A stretch of DNA of 64,000 nt, taken from positions 35,027-99,026 of the forward strand of contig JAWLAZ010000006.1 in the NCBI GenBank assembly GCA_041395205.1, in the 5' to 3' direction. The notes below the pieces were generated by a model. That model was not told the origin of the DNA, searched no databases, and saw only the letters and a program-made list of their open reading frames with translations. The translations under genes and the position numbers were made by a program. Origin of the DNA: JAHEFU01 sp041395205 (GTDB taxonomy: Bacteria; 4484-113; JAFGCY01). Positions within the stretch are counted from its first letter, which is position 1, and the number at the start of each line of letters is the position of its first letter. Positions 49,410 to 58,453 of the stretch are shown here, one piece after another.

Positions 49410-50497
49410 CAGCCTGCCCCCCCCGCGATGAACTGCAGTACGCGGCGGGTCAGTTCCTCGCTGCCCTCGTCACTGACATGCAGGTCGTCACGGAACAGTC
49501 CGGCTGCCTGGTAGTCACTGAGGTCGAGGATGCGCGGAGCGGGGCCGAGCTGCTGCTGCAGCCAGGCAGCGGAGTACTGCGGGAATTCACGCTGCTGCCA
49601 GTCGCGGAAGCGCGGATGCAGAGGGTACATCACGATCACGAGTTCGCGGCTGTTGTCAGCCAGTCCGCGGCAGGCGTCGCGCAGTGCTGCCGGCGTGCGG
49701 GGATCACCGACGCCGCTGTAGGCTGGATCGGCAAGCTGCTCCAGCCGCCGTGCGACGGCCTGTTCCAGTTCCACGGGGGACATGCTTTCCCCGAAGCGCG
49801 GATAGCGCAGCTCGCGGACGTAGTCCTCCAGCAGATAGCGGTGGCGTTCACGCCGTGCTCCGAAGCGGACCTGCAGACTGTCCTTCAGGTACTCCGGCAG
49901 ACGCCAGCGGGCGGAGTGCAGCTGCTGCCAGCGCGGTCTGCGCAGCATTGCCAGCGAACCGGGGTCCAGGGTCTGGCCGTAGCGCGCGATGTTGTCATCG
50001 AGATTGTCGGGCAGGCCGAGCAGGGCATAGGTGTTGGCCTTGCGCGGGTTGAGTTCCAGCTTGGAAGGATTGAAGCTCGTGACCGGCGAGACGAAGAGCA
50101 CGATGGTGGATTCCCGCAGGGCCGGCCGGCCGCTGGCCAGCAGCAGCTCCGGATAGCTGGCGGCGCTGCTGGCCAGGTTCCAGGCTTCCGGCAGCCCGGC
50201 CGGGCGCTCCGCGTTCCAGATCTCAGCATTGAAGGCACTGCGCCCGAGACTGTCTCCGAGCACGACCACGGCGGCTTGGGGTTCGACGGCGTGCGCGGCA
50301 TACCACTGCTCAAGCACAGGCAGGCGGCCCAGCTCACCGAGCCCGAGCCCGCGCTGCACGATGAAATCCAGAAACAGAGCGCAGGCCAGCAGGCAGGCTG
50401 CCACCAGCAGCAGGCAGCGTGGCAGCATCCGCAGCGCGTCCGATTCAGACCGGTTCCCAGCAGCTTCCCGGTCCAGATTCTGACCATTTACGGTCAT
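49409..50497 (-). CDS. Membrane-anchored SGNH/GDSL hydrolase-like O-acetylation partner
   Basis: 362-aa protein with one N-terminal membrane helix (CLLLVAACLLACALFLDFIV, ~28-47) and a periplasmic SGNH-type domain. Block I is VVVLGDSLGRSAFN with nucleophile Ser83; block V is DDLHVSDEG with Asp337 and His340. This is the arrangement of DltD/AlgX/PatB-like partners of MBOAT proteins. The start at 50497 is chosen; no good Shine-Dalgarno site is visible, and a TATACT box lies 13 nt upstream. First gene of the pair. It probably carries out the final acetyl transfer to a surface polymer. Confidence 0.82.
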   Translation of the reverse strand: MTVNGQNLDREAAGNRSESDALRMLPRCLLLVAACLLACALFLDFIVQRGLGLGELGRLPVLEQWYAAHAVEPQAAVVVLGDSLGRSAFNAEIWNAERPAGLPEAWNLASSAASYPELLLASGRPALRESTIVLFVSPVTSFNPSKLELNPRKANTYALLGLPDNLDDNIARYGQTLDPGSLAMLRRPRWQQLHSARWRLPEYLKDSLQVRFGARRERHRYLLEDYVRELRYPRFGESMSPVELEQAVARRLEQLADPAYSGVGDPRTPAALRDACRGLADNSRELVIVMYPLHPRFRDWQQREFPQYSAAWLQQQLGPAPRILDLSDYQAAGLFRDDLHVSDEGSEELTRRVLQFIAGGAG

Positions 50498-50645
50498 GGC
50501 GTGTAGGCGCAGTATAGGCGAGGGGCAGCGGGCTGGATAGACCGGCATTGATAGGGGCGTATCAACAGCGCGAGTGAAATTGACAGCGTGGGACAGGGCA
50601 TGCTAATCTGCGCGTTCGCGAGGCCTCAGGCCTCCCGAGGAAGGC

Positions 50646-51125
50646 ATGACAGGCATGAGAGGCAGAGCATTCACCGCATTGGCGCGCACAAGCGTCCGCG
50701 TCTGCCTGCTGCTGCTCTTCCTCACGAGCCAGGGTCCCGTGCAGTTCGTGCTCTGCCACGAGGCCGGGGAACTGCCCCGACTCGAGCAGGCCGTCAACGG
50801 CCAGTGCCTCACGAGCTCCAGTGAGACCTGCTCAGACTGCTGCTCTCCGGAGCAGATCCGGCAGCCTGGCACTGAGAGCCTGGATGCGGTTCATCGCCAC
50901 TGCACTTCCTGCCAGGACCAGGTCCTGCACCCGAGCCCCGGCAACCGGCTGGCCCGGGTCCAGAACATTGCCATGCACAACTGGCTCGGCGGCTGTCTCT
51001 ACAGCTGCATGTTCAGCGCGGCAAGGCCTGCGTGCGGAACCTGGATCAGCCCCGTTGACAGGCAGGGCAGTTCGCCGCCCACTGCAGCACAACTCGTGGC
51101 CGAGACCACCTGCCTGCTGATCTAG
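50646..51125 (+). CDS. Small Cys/His-rich exported protein leading the metal-efflux operon
   Basis: 159-aa protein with an N-terminal signal (VRVCLLLLFLTSQGPVQFVLC). The mature part is rich in Cys and His (CHEAG, CSDCCSP, HRHCTSCQD, GGCLYSC), suggesting periplasmic metal binding. It resembles in layout the short Cys/His proteins often found ahead of cus/czc operons; exact family unassigned. GAGGA precedes the ATG. It lies 65 nt upstream of the TolC-type gene on the same strand and probably belongs to the operon. Confidence 0.65.
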   Translation: MTGMRGRAFTALARTSVRVCLLLLFLTSQGPVQFVLCHEAGELPRLEQAVNGQCLTSSSETCSDCCSPEQIRQPGTESLDAVHRHCTSCQDQVLHPSPGNRLARVQNIAMHNWLGGCLYSCMFSAARPACGTWISPVDRQGSSPPTAAQLVAETTCLLI

Positions 51126-51190
51126 ACCGGCTTCTCCCTCCCGGGGCCGCCCGGCCCCATTGCCCATATCCATTCCACGGAGAAGATTCC

Positions 51191-52675
51191 ATGCGAACTG
51201 CTTTCTGGCAATGCTGTGCATTGCTGATTCTGACGATGCTGCTCAGCGCCCGCCCGGGCCTGGCTGCGGCGCAGGAAGTCACGGTGACTGAGGTGACCCT
51301 GCAGGATACGCAGTCCGAGGCCACTGCAGCACAGGCTCCGGCCCCTGTGGCGGCGGAGTTCGGGGAGGGCGGGACTGAACCTGCCGTGCAGACCGAAGTA
51401 TCCATGCCCGCGGGCGGGCTGAGCCTCGAGGAGGCGATTGCCCGGGCCCTGGCGGACCACCCGGAGATCGCTGCCTTGCGAAAGGAGTACCAGGCCCTGC
51501 AGAGTGAGGCCTTCCAGCAGGGGCGCAAGCCCAACCCGGAGGTCGAGGTCGAGCTGGAGGAATTCGGCGGGACCCAGGATGCCAGCGGGATCAGTGCCCT
51601 GGCAACGCACCTGACCTACAGCCAGGCGCTGGAGCGCGGCGGCAAGCGCAGCCTGCGTGAGACCACTGCCCGGCTGGAGGCGGAACTGAGCAGCTGGGAA
51701 CTCGCCGAGCTGGAGTATGCGATCCGCAGTGCGGTGCGCATGGCCTATGCCGAGGCCCAGTCCGCGCATTACGAACTGGAGCAGCTGGAGCGCTACCGCC
51801 TGCTGGTGCAGCATATCTACGACACCGTGGCTGCCAGCGTGGAGGCCGGACGCAGTGCGCGGCTTGAGCTGGAGCGGCTGGACATCGAGCTGGCACGGCT
51901 CGACCTGGAGATCGCCTCCGCCGGCCGGGCCCGCCGCCAGTCCCTGCGTGGTCTGGCAACGGCGATGGGTCTCTCCGAGGCGGATTTCGAGGCGGTGCAG
52001 CTGCCGCTGGAGGACCTGCCGCAGCTTGTCGAGCTGGCCGAGCTGGAGCAGGCCGTGGAGGGCCTGCCCGCCGTTGCCAGATATGACGCGGAGTACGACG
52101 TGCTGAACACCATGCTGCTGCTGGAAAATGCCAACGCGGTGCCGGACCTTGAACTGTTCGGCGGGATCTCGCGGCTCAGTGAGATCAACGAAACCGTGTT
52201 CAAGGTCGGCGTGGCCTGGGAACTGCCGATCCATGATGCCAACGAGGGCGGGATCAACGCCGCCTACCACCGCCGCGAACAGGTCCAGTACCGCCGGGAT
52301 GCCGCGCGGCTGGCGCTCAGGATGGAGCTGGCAGCGCTGCATGGCCAGGCCGAGGCCGCGCGTGCCAACTACCTGGACTACGGCTCGAGCCTGCTGCCGG
52401 CGGCCGGCGAAGCGCTGGACCTGACCGAGGAAGGCTACAACTACGGCAAGTTCGAGCTGCTGGACGTGCTCGATGCCCAGCGCACCGTGCTGGAACTGGA
52501 GAGTGAGCAGACCGCCGCACTGGTGGAGTACCGCATGGCGCTGGCGGGGATCGAGGCCCTGCTGGACATGAGCCTCGCGGACTGGGCTGCGCCCGCTGCC
52601 GCCATGCAGGTGGATCTAATCGAGATCCGCCCCGCCGCCGATTCCGGCAACACCGAGGAAAGCAACCATGAATAG
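51191..52675 (+). CDS. TolC/CzcC-type outer-membrane efflux protein
   Basis: 494-aa outer-membrane factor with signal peptide (LAAA-QEV) and GGAGAAG before the ATG. A variable N-terminal stretch (to ~75) is followed by two repeated halves of the OEP family: LSLEEAIARALADHPEIAALRKEYQA with GRKPNPEVEVELEEFGG (~78-130), and long coiled-coil helices (~145-235 and ~340-450). GYNYGKFELLDVLDAQRT is the conserved C-terminal motif. It should form the trimeric channel for the CzcBA-like pump downstream. Its stop overlaps the next start by 8 nt. Confidence 0.9.
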   Translation: MRTAFWQCCALLILTMLLSARPGLAAAQEVTVTEVTLQDTQSEATAAQAPAPVAAEFGEGGTEPAVQTEVSMPAGGLSLEEAIARALADHPEIAALRKEYQALQSEAFQQGRKPNPEVEVELEEFGGTQDASGISALATHLTYSQALERGGKRSLRETTARLEAELSSWELAELEYAIRSAVRMAYAEAQSAHYELEQLERYRLLVQHIYDTVAASVEAGRSARLELERLDIELARLDLEIASAGRARRQSLRGLATAMGLSEADFEAVQLPLEDLPQLVELAELEQAVEGLPAVARYDAEYDVLNTMLLLENANAVPDLELFGGISRLSEINETVFKVGVAWELPIHDANEGGINAAYHRREQVQYRRDAARLALRMELAALHGQAEAARANYLDYGSSLLPAAGEALDLTEEGYNYGKFELLDVLDAQRTVLELESEQTAALVEYRMALAGIEALLDMSLADWAAPAAAMQVDLIEIRPAADSGNTEESNHE

Positions 52676-54017
52676 AACACACACCATCCTGCTGCTGCTT
52701 CTGCCGCTGCTGGCCTGCCTGAACGGCTGCCCGGCGGGGAAGGCCAGTACGGCGGACAGCCATGACGACCACGATGGCCACGACCATGCCGCACATGCCG
52801 AGCCTGTTGCCGACGAGCATGACGATCACGACCATGCCGCACATGCCGAACCCGCCGCCGATGAACAAGACGACCACGACCACGCCGCGCATGATGAAGG
52901 CGGGGAGGGGCATGATGAGCATGAGGGGCATGACCACGGGGCGGAGGAGGCAGCGAAGATCAGCCTGACCGCCGAGCAGATCCGCGAGCTGGGGATTGCC
53001 AGCGCACCGGCCGGGCCGGGCAGCCTCGGCCGTGAGCTGGAGCTGACCGGCGAGGTCGGGATCAACGAGGACATGGTCACGCACGTGATCCCGCGCGTTG
53101 CCGGCATCGTGCGCAGCGTGCGCTACACGCTCGGCGACAGCGTTGCCAGCGGAGCAGCGATGCTCGAGATTGACAGCACGGAACTGGCCGAGCACAAGAG
53201 CGGCTACCTGGCCGTGCTAAGTCAGCTGGCCCTGCTGGAGGAGACCGCGCAGCGCGAGCAGATGCTGGTCGAGAAGGGCATCAGCGCCGAGCAGGACTAT
53301 CTTGCGGCGAAGCAGGCCGTGGATGAGAAGCTGATCGAGAAACGCGGCATCGAGCAGACCCTGCATGCGCTGGGCGTGAGTGATGCGCAGATCGCGGGGA
53401 TCGTTGCCAATCCCGAGGCCAGCCTGACGGGCTTCACGGTGTATGCCCCCGCCTCCGGGGAGATCATCGAGAAGCATGTCACCAAGGGTGAGATGGTCGG
53501 TACGGATGAGCCGGTGTTCACGATCGGCAACATGGACAGCCTCTGGGTGCGGCTCAATGTCTACCCGGAGGACATGGCCGACGTGCGCGAGGGCCTGGAG
53601 GTGCTGGTCGACCCCGGCCACGGGATCCCCGCCGAGACGGGCTACATCGACTACATCGAGCCGCTCGTCGGCGAGGCGACCCGCACGGCCGTTGCCAGGG
53701 TCGTGCTGGAGCGCAGCAGCCCGGCCTTCCGCCCGGGACTGTTCGTGACCGGCCGCGTGGAGATCGGCGGCGACACCGTTGACATCGTGGTCCCGCGCGA
53801 CAGCGTGATCGAGCTTGACGAGGACAAGCTGGTGTTCGTGCGCAGCGGGCTGGGCTTCGAGCCCCGCGTCGTCAGCACGGGACGCTCCACCGCGAGCGGC
53901 ACCGAGATCCTCGCGGGCCTGCGCCCGGGTGAGGAAATCGTCGTGGAGGGCGCGTTCCAGCTCAAGGCTGAGCTGCTGAAGGGCACCTTCGATCCGCACG
54001 CCGGGCATGCGCACTAG
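52668..54017 (+). CDS. CzcB/CusB-type periplasmic adaptor with His-rich N-terminus
   Basis: 449-aa membrane-fusion lipoprotein (signal ending LACLNGC). Residues ~30-92 hold two or three near-repeats of DDHDHAAHAEP with about 16 histidines, a metal-capturing segment as in CzcB/CnrB-type adaptors. Then follow barrel-sandwich (VIPRVAGIVRSVRYTLGDSVASGAAML), hairpin, FTVYAPASGEIIEKHVTKGEMV, LWVRLNVYPEDM barrel and a membrane-proximal domain, ending HAGHAH. The gene overlaps czcC-like by 8 nt and lies 9 nt before the pump gene. It delivers metal to the RND pump; Co/Ni/Zn or Cu/Ag cannot be separated from sequence. Confidence 0.9.
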   Translation: MNRTHTILLLLLPLLACLNGCPAGKASTADSHDDHDGHDHAAHAEPVADEHDDHDHAAHAEPAADEQDDHDHAAHDEGGEGHDEHEGHDHGAEEAAKISLTAEQIRELGIASAPAGPGSLGRELELTGEVGINEDMVTHVIPRVAGIVRSVRYTLGDSVASGAAMLEIDSTELAEHKSGYLAVLSQLALLEETAQREQMLVEKGISAEQDYLAAKQAVDEKLIEKRGIEQTLHALGVSDAQIAGIVANPEASLTGFTVYAPASGEIIEKHVTKGEMVGTDEPVFTIGNMDSLWVRLNVYPEDMADVREGLEVLVDPGHGIPAETGYIDYIEPLVGEATRTAVARVVLERSSPAFRPGLFVTGRVEIGGDTVDIVVPRDSVIELDEDKLVFVRSGLGFEPRVVSTGRSTASGTEILAGLRPGEEIVVEGAFQLKAELLKGTFDPHAGHAH

Positions 54018-54026
54018 GGGGGCCTG

Positions 54027-57000
54027 ATGAATCACTTCATGGAATTCGTACTGCGCAGCAGGCTGCTGTTCATCATCCTCTGCGCGATCGTGGTCGGGGC
54101 CGGCTACTACAGCTACCGCGGCCTGCAGGTCGATGCCTTCCCCGATGTCACACCCTCGATGGTGCAGGTCTTCGCCGTCACCGAGGGCCTGGCCCCGGAG
54201 GAGGTGGAGAAGTTCGTGACCTACCCGATCGAGGTGGCGATGAACGGCCTGCCGCGCCTGGTGGAGATCCGTTCGGTGAGCATCTACGGGCTGAGCGTCG
54301 TCAACATCTACTTCGAGGACGGGATGGACATCTACTTCGCGCGCCAGCTCGTCGGCGAACGGCTCGGGCATGCGCGCGAACAGATCCCCGAGGGCTTCGG
54401 CGAACCGGAGATGGGCCCGACCACCACCGGCATGGGCCAGATCCTGTTCTACTACCTCGAGGACACGACGGGCGAGTATTCGCCGCAGGAACTGCGCGAG
54501 ATCAACGACTGGATCATCAAGTACAACCTGCAGACCGTGCCGGGCGTGACCGAGGTGCTGAGCATCGGCGGTGACGTGCGGCAGTACCACATCCTCGTCA
54601 AACCCGGCGAGCTGCTGCGCTACGACCTCTCGCTGCATGACATCATCGAGGCGGTCGAGGCCAACAATGCCAACATCGGCGCGCAGTTCATCGTGCAGAA
54701 CGAGGAGGAGTTCGTCGTGCGCAGCGTCGGCCTGGCCGATGGCAACGCGGCGCTGGAGCAGATCGCCGTCAAGGTGGAGCACGGCACGCCTGTCTACCTC
54801 AGCCAGGTGGCGGAGGTCGTGCCCGGCTCCGAGGTGCGGCGCGGTACGGCCACGCTCAACGGCGAGACCGAGACAGTCGTCGGGATGGTGCTGAAGCTGA
54901 TCGGCACCAACTCCAACGAGGTGATTGACGACGTCAAGGCGCGGCTCGATGAGATCAACGAGGTGCTGCCGGAGGGCGTCATCGTCAGGCCCTACTACGA
55001 CCAGGGCACGCTCGTCGGTGAGGTCGTGAACACGATCTCCAGCGCGCTCCTGCAGGGCATCGCGCTCGTGGCGCTGGTGCTGCTGATCTTCATGGGCGGC
55101 TTCCGCCCGAGTACGGTGGTGGCATTGTCAATCCCGTTCTCGATCGGCTTCGCCTTCATCGTGATGAAGCTGACCGGGATGAGCGCCAACATGATGAGCC
55201 TCGGCGGCCTGGCGATCGCCATCGGGATGATGGTGGACGGCACGATCGTGATCGTGGAGAACGTGGACCGCCTGCTGCGCGAGTCGCGGCCAGGTGAGTC
55301 GCGCTTCCACACGGTGGTGCAGGCCGTGGGCGAGGTGATCCAGCCGATCGTGTTCGCGATCTCGATCATCATCATCGTGTTCATCCCGCTGTTCGCACTG
55401 CAGGGCGTGGAGGGCAAGACCTTCCGTCCGCTGGCCTACACCGTGGCGCTGGCCATGGGCGGTTCGCTGATGTTCGCGATCATCCTCGCGCCGGTGTTCA
55501 GCTACCTGCTGATGCGGGCCCCGAAGAAACGGGCGGAGCAGCAGCCCGGTGCCGAGCCGCAGGAGCTGTGGATCGTGCGCATGCTGCAGCTGCCCTACCG
55601 GCCCGTTGTCAGCCTGTTCGTGCGCCAGCGCTGGCTGGCGGTGCTGCTGGCAGTCGTGATGCTGGCCATCGGGGCCTGGACCTTCCCGCAGCTCGGCAGC
55701 GAATTCGTGCCGCGCCTGAACGAGGGCGACATCCTCGTGCAGGCCACCGCGGCGCCAAGCATCAGCCTGCAGACCAGCAGCGATGCGATGCTGCGCTTCG
55801 AGAAGCAGCTGCTGCAGGAGTTCCCGGAGGTTTCGCGGGTCGTGACCCGCACCGGCAGCGGCGAGGTCGGCGCGCATGCGCATGGTGTCAACTCCAGCGA
55901 GGTCTTCGTGGAGCTGCGTCCGCATGAGGAATGGGAGCGCCAGGTCTCGAGTGAGGAACTGATCGAGCTGATGAGCCATGCCTTCGAGGACTTCCCGGGC
56001 ATCACCTTCAACTTCAGCCAGCCGATCGCGGTGGCCGTTGACGAACTGGTGACCGGCACCAAGGCCGAGCTGGCAATCAAGATCTTCGGTGAGGACACCG
56101 AGGAACTGAAGAAATTGGCGAACAAGGTGGAACAGGTGATCCGCACCGTGCCCGGCGCTGCCGACGTCAGCAGTGACCAGATCAGCGGCACGCCGCAGCT
56201 GCGGATTGACATCAACCGCGAGGCGATCGCGCGCTACGGCTTGTCGGTGAGCGAGGTGCAGGAGGTGATCGCGGCCGCGGTCGGCGGGGCCGGCGCTGGG
56301 CAGATCTACGAGGGCATCCGCCGCTGGGACATCGTGGTGCGCTTCGCCGAGCAGTACCGTGACACCCCGGAGGCGATCGGGCGGCTGCTGGTGCATACGC
56401 CGGAGGGCCAGCTCGTGCCGCTCAGTTCGCTGGCAACGATCGAGAAGGCCATCGGCGCACGCGCGATCACGCGTGAGAACACGCAGCGCCTGATCAATGT
56501 GCAGTGCAACGTGCGCGGGCGCGACATCGGCAGCTTCGTGCATGAGGCCCAGGCGGCGATCGATGCGCAGGTCAGCTTCCCGCCGGGCTACATCGTGAGC
56601 TGGGGCGGGCAGTTCCAGCTGCAGCAGGAGGCCAACCGCCGCCTGCTGGTTGTGGTGCCGGTCACGCTGGCACTGGTGTTCATGCTGCTGTTCTCGAGCT
56701 TCAACAGCCTGAAGAACGCGCTGCTGATCATCCTCAACATCCCGCTGGCACTGGTCGGGGGGATCGTCGGACTGTACATCTCAGGGGAGAACCTGAGCGT
56801 GCCGGCCTCTGTGGGCTTCATCGCACTGTTCGGGATCGCACTCGAGAACGGGATGGTGCTCGTGACCTACCTGAACCAGCTCGTGCGCGACGGTGTGCCG
56901 ATTGACCGGGCGAGTGTGGAGGGTGCGCTGCTGCGGCTCAGGCCCGTGCTGATGACCGCGCTGACAACCGGGCTCGGGCTGATCCCGCTGCTGTACGCCA

Positions 57001-57170
57001 CCGGCACCGGCAGCGAGGTGCAGCGCCCGCTGGCCGTGGTGGTGATGGGCGGACTGATCACGAGCACGGTGCTGACGCTGCTCGTGCTGCCGGCGCTGTA
57101 CCGCTGGCTGGCGGATGCACCGCGCCGCGAGCAGGCGCGGGAAGTTGCCAATTCTGGCGAGGGAGCATGA
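54027..57170 (+). CDS. Heavy-metal RND pump (CzcA/CusA-type)
   Basis: 1047-aa HME-type RND permease, full length, with AGGGGGG before the ATG. The N-terminal QVDAFPDVTPSMVQV block is the hallmark of the heavy-metal branch. Helix 4 carries GMMVDGTIVIVENVDR, the D-G-x5-E-N signature that distinguishes metal pumps from the drug type at 41236 (DD). Two large periplasmic loops and twelve helices are visible. It exports divalent or monovalent metal out of the periplasm or cytoplasm with the adaptor and channel upstream. A PII-like gene follows the stop by 1 nt. Confidence 0.93.
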   Translation: MNHFMEFVLRSRLLFIILCAIVVGAGYYSYRGLQVDAFPDVTPSMVQVFAVTEGLAPEEVEKFVTYPIEVAMNGLPRLVEIRSVSIYGLSVVNIYFEDGMDIYFARQLVGERLGHAREQIPEGFGEPEMGPTTTGMGQILFYYLEDTTGEYSPQELREINDWIIKYNLQTVPGVTEVLSIGGDVRQYHILVKPGELLRYDLSLHDIIEAVEANNANIGAQFIVQNEEEFVVRSVGLADGNAALEQIAVKVEHGTPVYLSQVAEVVPGSEVRRGTATLNGETETVVGMVLKLIGTNSNEVIDDVKARLDEINEVLPEGVIVRPYYDQGTLVGEVVNTISSALLQGIALVALVLLIFMGGFRPSTVVALSIPFSIGFAFIVMKLTGMSANMMSLGGLAIAIGMMVDGTIVIVENVDRLLRESRPGESRFHTVVQAVGEVIQPIVFAISIIIIVFIPLFALQGVEGKTFRPLAYTVALAMGGSLMFAIILAPVFSYLLMRAPKKRAEQQPGAEPQELWIVRMLQLPYRPVVSLFVRQRWLAVLLAVVMLAIGAWTFPQLGSEFVPRLNEGDILVQATAAPSISLQTSSDAMLRFEKQLLQEFPEVSRVVTRTGSGEVGAHAHGVNSSEVFVELRPHEEWERQVSSEELIELMSHAFEDFPGITFNFSQPIAVAVDELVTGTKAELAIKIFGEDTEELKKLANKVEQVIRTVPGAADVSSDQISGTPQLRIDINREAIARYGLSVSEVQEVIAAAVGGAGAGQIYEGIRRWDIVVRFAEQYRDTPEAIGRLLVHTPEGQLVPLSSLATIEKAIGARAITRENTQRLINVQCNVRGRDIGSFVHEAQAAIDAQVSFPPGYIVSWGGQFQLQQEANRRLLVVVPVTLALVFMLLFSSFNSLKNALLIILNIPLALVGGIVGLYISGENLSVPASVGFIALFGIALENGMVLVTYLNQLVRDGVPIDRASVEGALLRLRPVLMTALTTGLGLIPLLYATGTGSEVQRPLAVVVMGGLITSTVLTLLVLPALYRWLADAPRREQAREVANSGEGA

Positions 57171-57171
57171 C

Positions 57172-57513
57172 ATGAAGGAGATCAAGGCTTACATCAAGCC
57201 CTTCAAGCTGGATGAGGTGATGCGCGGTCTGAGTGCCATCGAGGGCCTGACCGGGATGTCCTTCAACCGCGTCGAGGGTTATGGCCGGGGGCGGGGCAGT
57301 GACAGCGCCACTGTGCTCAGCGGCGATGACGTGCGCTTCGTGCAGCACGTGAAGCTGGAGCTCGTCGTGCGCGATGCCCTGGTGGAGAGCGTGGTTGCCA
57401 CGATCCAGCGGCATGCGCATACCGGGCTGCGCGGCGACGGCAAGATCTATGTGCTGGACGTCGTGGAGGCGGTGCGGATCAGCACCGGGGAGCGTGGCGA
57501 GGCAGCGGTCTGA
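57172..57513 (+). CDS. PII-like signalling protein in the metal-efflux operon
   Basis: 113-aa P-II family protein; ATG 57172 follows GAGGGAG and lies 1 nt after the pump stop. The opening MKEIKAYIKPFKLDEVMRGL and the closing DGKIYVLDVVEAVRISTGERGEAAV are PII hallmarks. The T-loop region (EGYGRGRGSDSATVLSGDDVRFVQHV) lacks the uridylylation Tyr of GlnB. PII-like proteins in cus/czc operons form a recognised separate group thought to sense nucleotide state or metal and tune the pump. Here it is the last gene of a five-gene operon. Confidence 0.9.
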   Translation: MKEIKAYIKPFKLDEVMRGLSAIEGLTGMSFNRVEGYGRGRGSDSATVLSGDDVRFVQHVKLELVVRDALVESVVATIQRHAHTGLRGDGKIYVLDVVEAVRISTGERGEAAV

Positions 57514-57520
57514 TCTGGGT

Positions 57521-58453
57521 TCAGTAGGCGGCGCGCAGGATGTTCTCCGTGCTGCGCTTGCCCCAGTGGCGGCCGACGGCGACGTACAGCCCGCAGGCGA
57601 TCAGGTTCTTCCTGAGGATGGTGTAGTTGCGGCGGTCCAGCAGGATCTCCGGTGAGGTGCTCTGGCGGGCGATGTAGCCATGCGCCAGGGCGTTGATCAC
57701 GGCGATCAGGCAGAGCTGGCGCTGCTCATGCATCGGCACGTCCACATCCAGCATGCGCAGCAGCGGCTCGTGGCGGCGGCCCGCCAGTTCGGGGATCGGA
57801 TCCACGAGCCCCCAGGTGCCGAGCATGCGCCGGGCGATGACGGGTGAGCTGACGCCCCAGTGCTCCTCCTCATGCAGCAGGCGCTGCTGTTCATCCGGGA
57901 AGGCGAGATAGCTGTCCTCGTCGAACTGGCTGGTCTGGGCATAGAGCAGCGTCGTCACCGAGCTGAGCAGCGCAGCCTGGATCACGGCCTCGGGCTCGCC
58001 GATGCTGATCTCCTTCGTGTAGATCCCGGCCAGCACATGGCAGAGCGTGGAATGGTTGCGGATGTACTGCAGCAGGCGCTTCGGGACCTGGTTATCCTCG
58101 CGCATGTCGTTCTCCATCTCGTAGGTCAGCACGATGGAGAGCACGAGCTCCTGGCCGAGCTGGCGGCAGGCCTTCTCCACGTTGCGCAGCGGATTGCGCC
58201 GCCCGGTGCGCGTGGAGTTGGCAACGAACAGTATCTTGCTGGAGAGCAGCGGATCAGTCTGGATGCGGCGCAGGGTCTCGTGGCAGTCGGAGCACTCCAG
58301 GTGCTCCATCCCGCGGCACTGGCCGGTGAACAGCGAGGGGATGGCGCGCGTGCTGATCAGCATGTCCCAGTAGGCGCGGCGTTCCTCGCTCAGTTCCTCG
58401 ATACTGTGCACACGGCTCTCGCTGTGCAGCAGCTCCTTCACGTCCGCCGTCAT
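57521..58453 (-). CDS. HDOD-domain signalling protein
   Basis: 310-aa cytoplasmic protein with an HDOD domain at ~60-250: RIQTDPLLSSKILFVANSTRTGRRNPLRNVEKACRQLG, in two blocks, matches the I-x2-DP-L-x-KIL-x-NS ... AI-x2-LG core. HD-type metal residues are not complete, as usual for HDOD, so it is probably a signalling scaffold. A CSDCH cluster near residue 56 is not a heme site (no export signal). Its ATG overlaps the stop of the second HDOD gene (TGATG), so both are coupled. Its C-terminus has a separate helical tail. Confidence 0.85.
   Translation of the reverse strand: MTADVKELLHSESRVHSIEELSEERRAYWDMLISTRAIPSLFTGQCRGMEHLECSDCHETLRRIQTDPLLSSKILFVANSTRTGRRNPLRNVEKACRQLGQELVLSIVLTYEMENDMREDNQVPKRLLQYIRNHSTLCHVLAGIYTKEISIGEPEAVIQAALLSSVTTLLYAQTSQFDEDSYLAFPDEQQRLLHEEEHWGVSSPVIARRMLGTWGLVDPIPELAGRRHEPLLRMLDVDVPMHEQRQLCLIAVINALAHGYIARQSTSPEILLDRRNYTILRKNLIACGLYVAVGRHWGKRSTENILRAAY

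Noticed and set aside
58270..58300. CSDCH in the HDOD protein as a c-type heme site
   Set aside because: The protein has no export signal and c-type heme attachment needs the periplasm; the match is probably chance.
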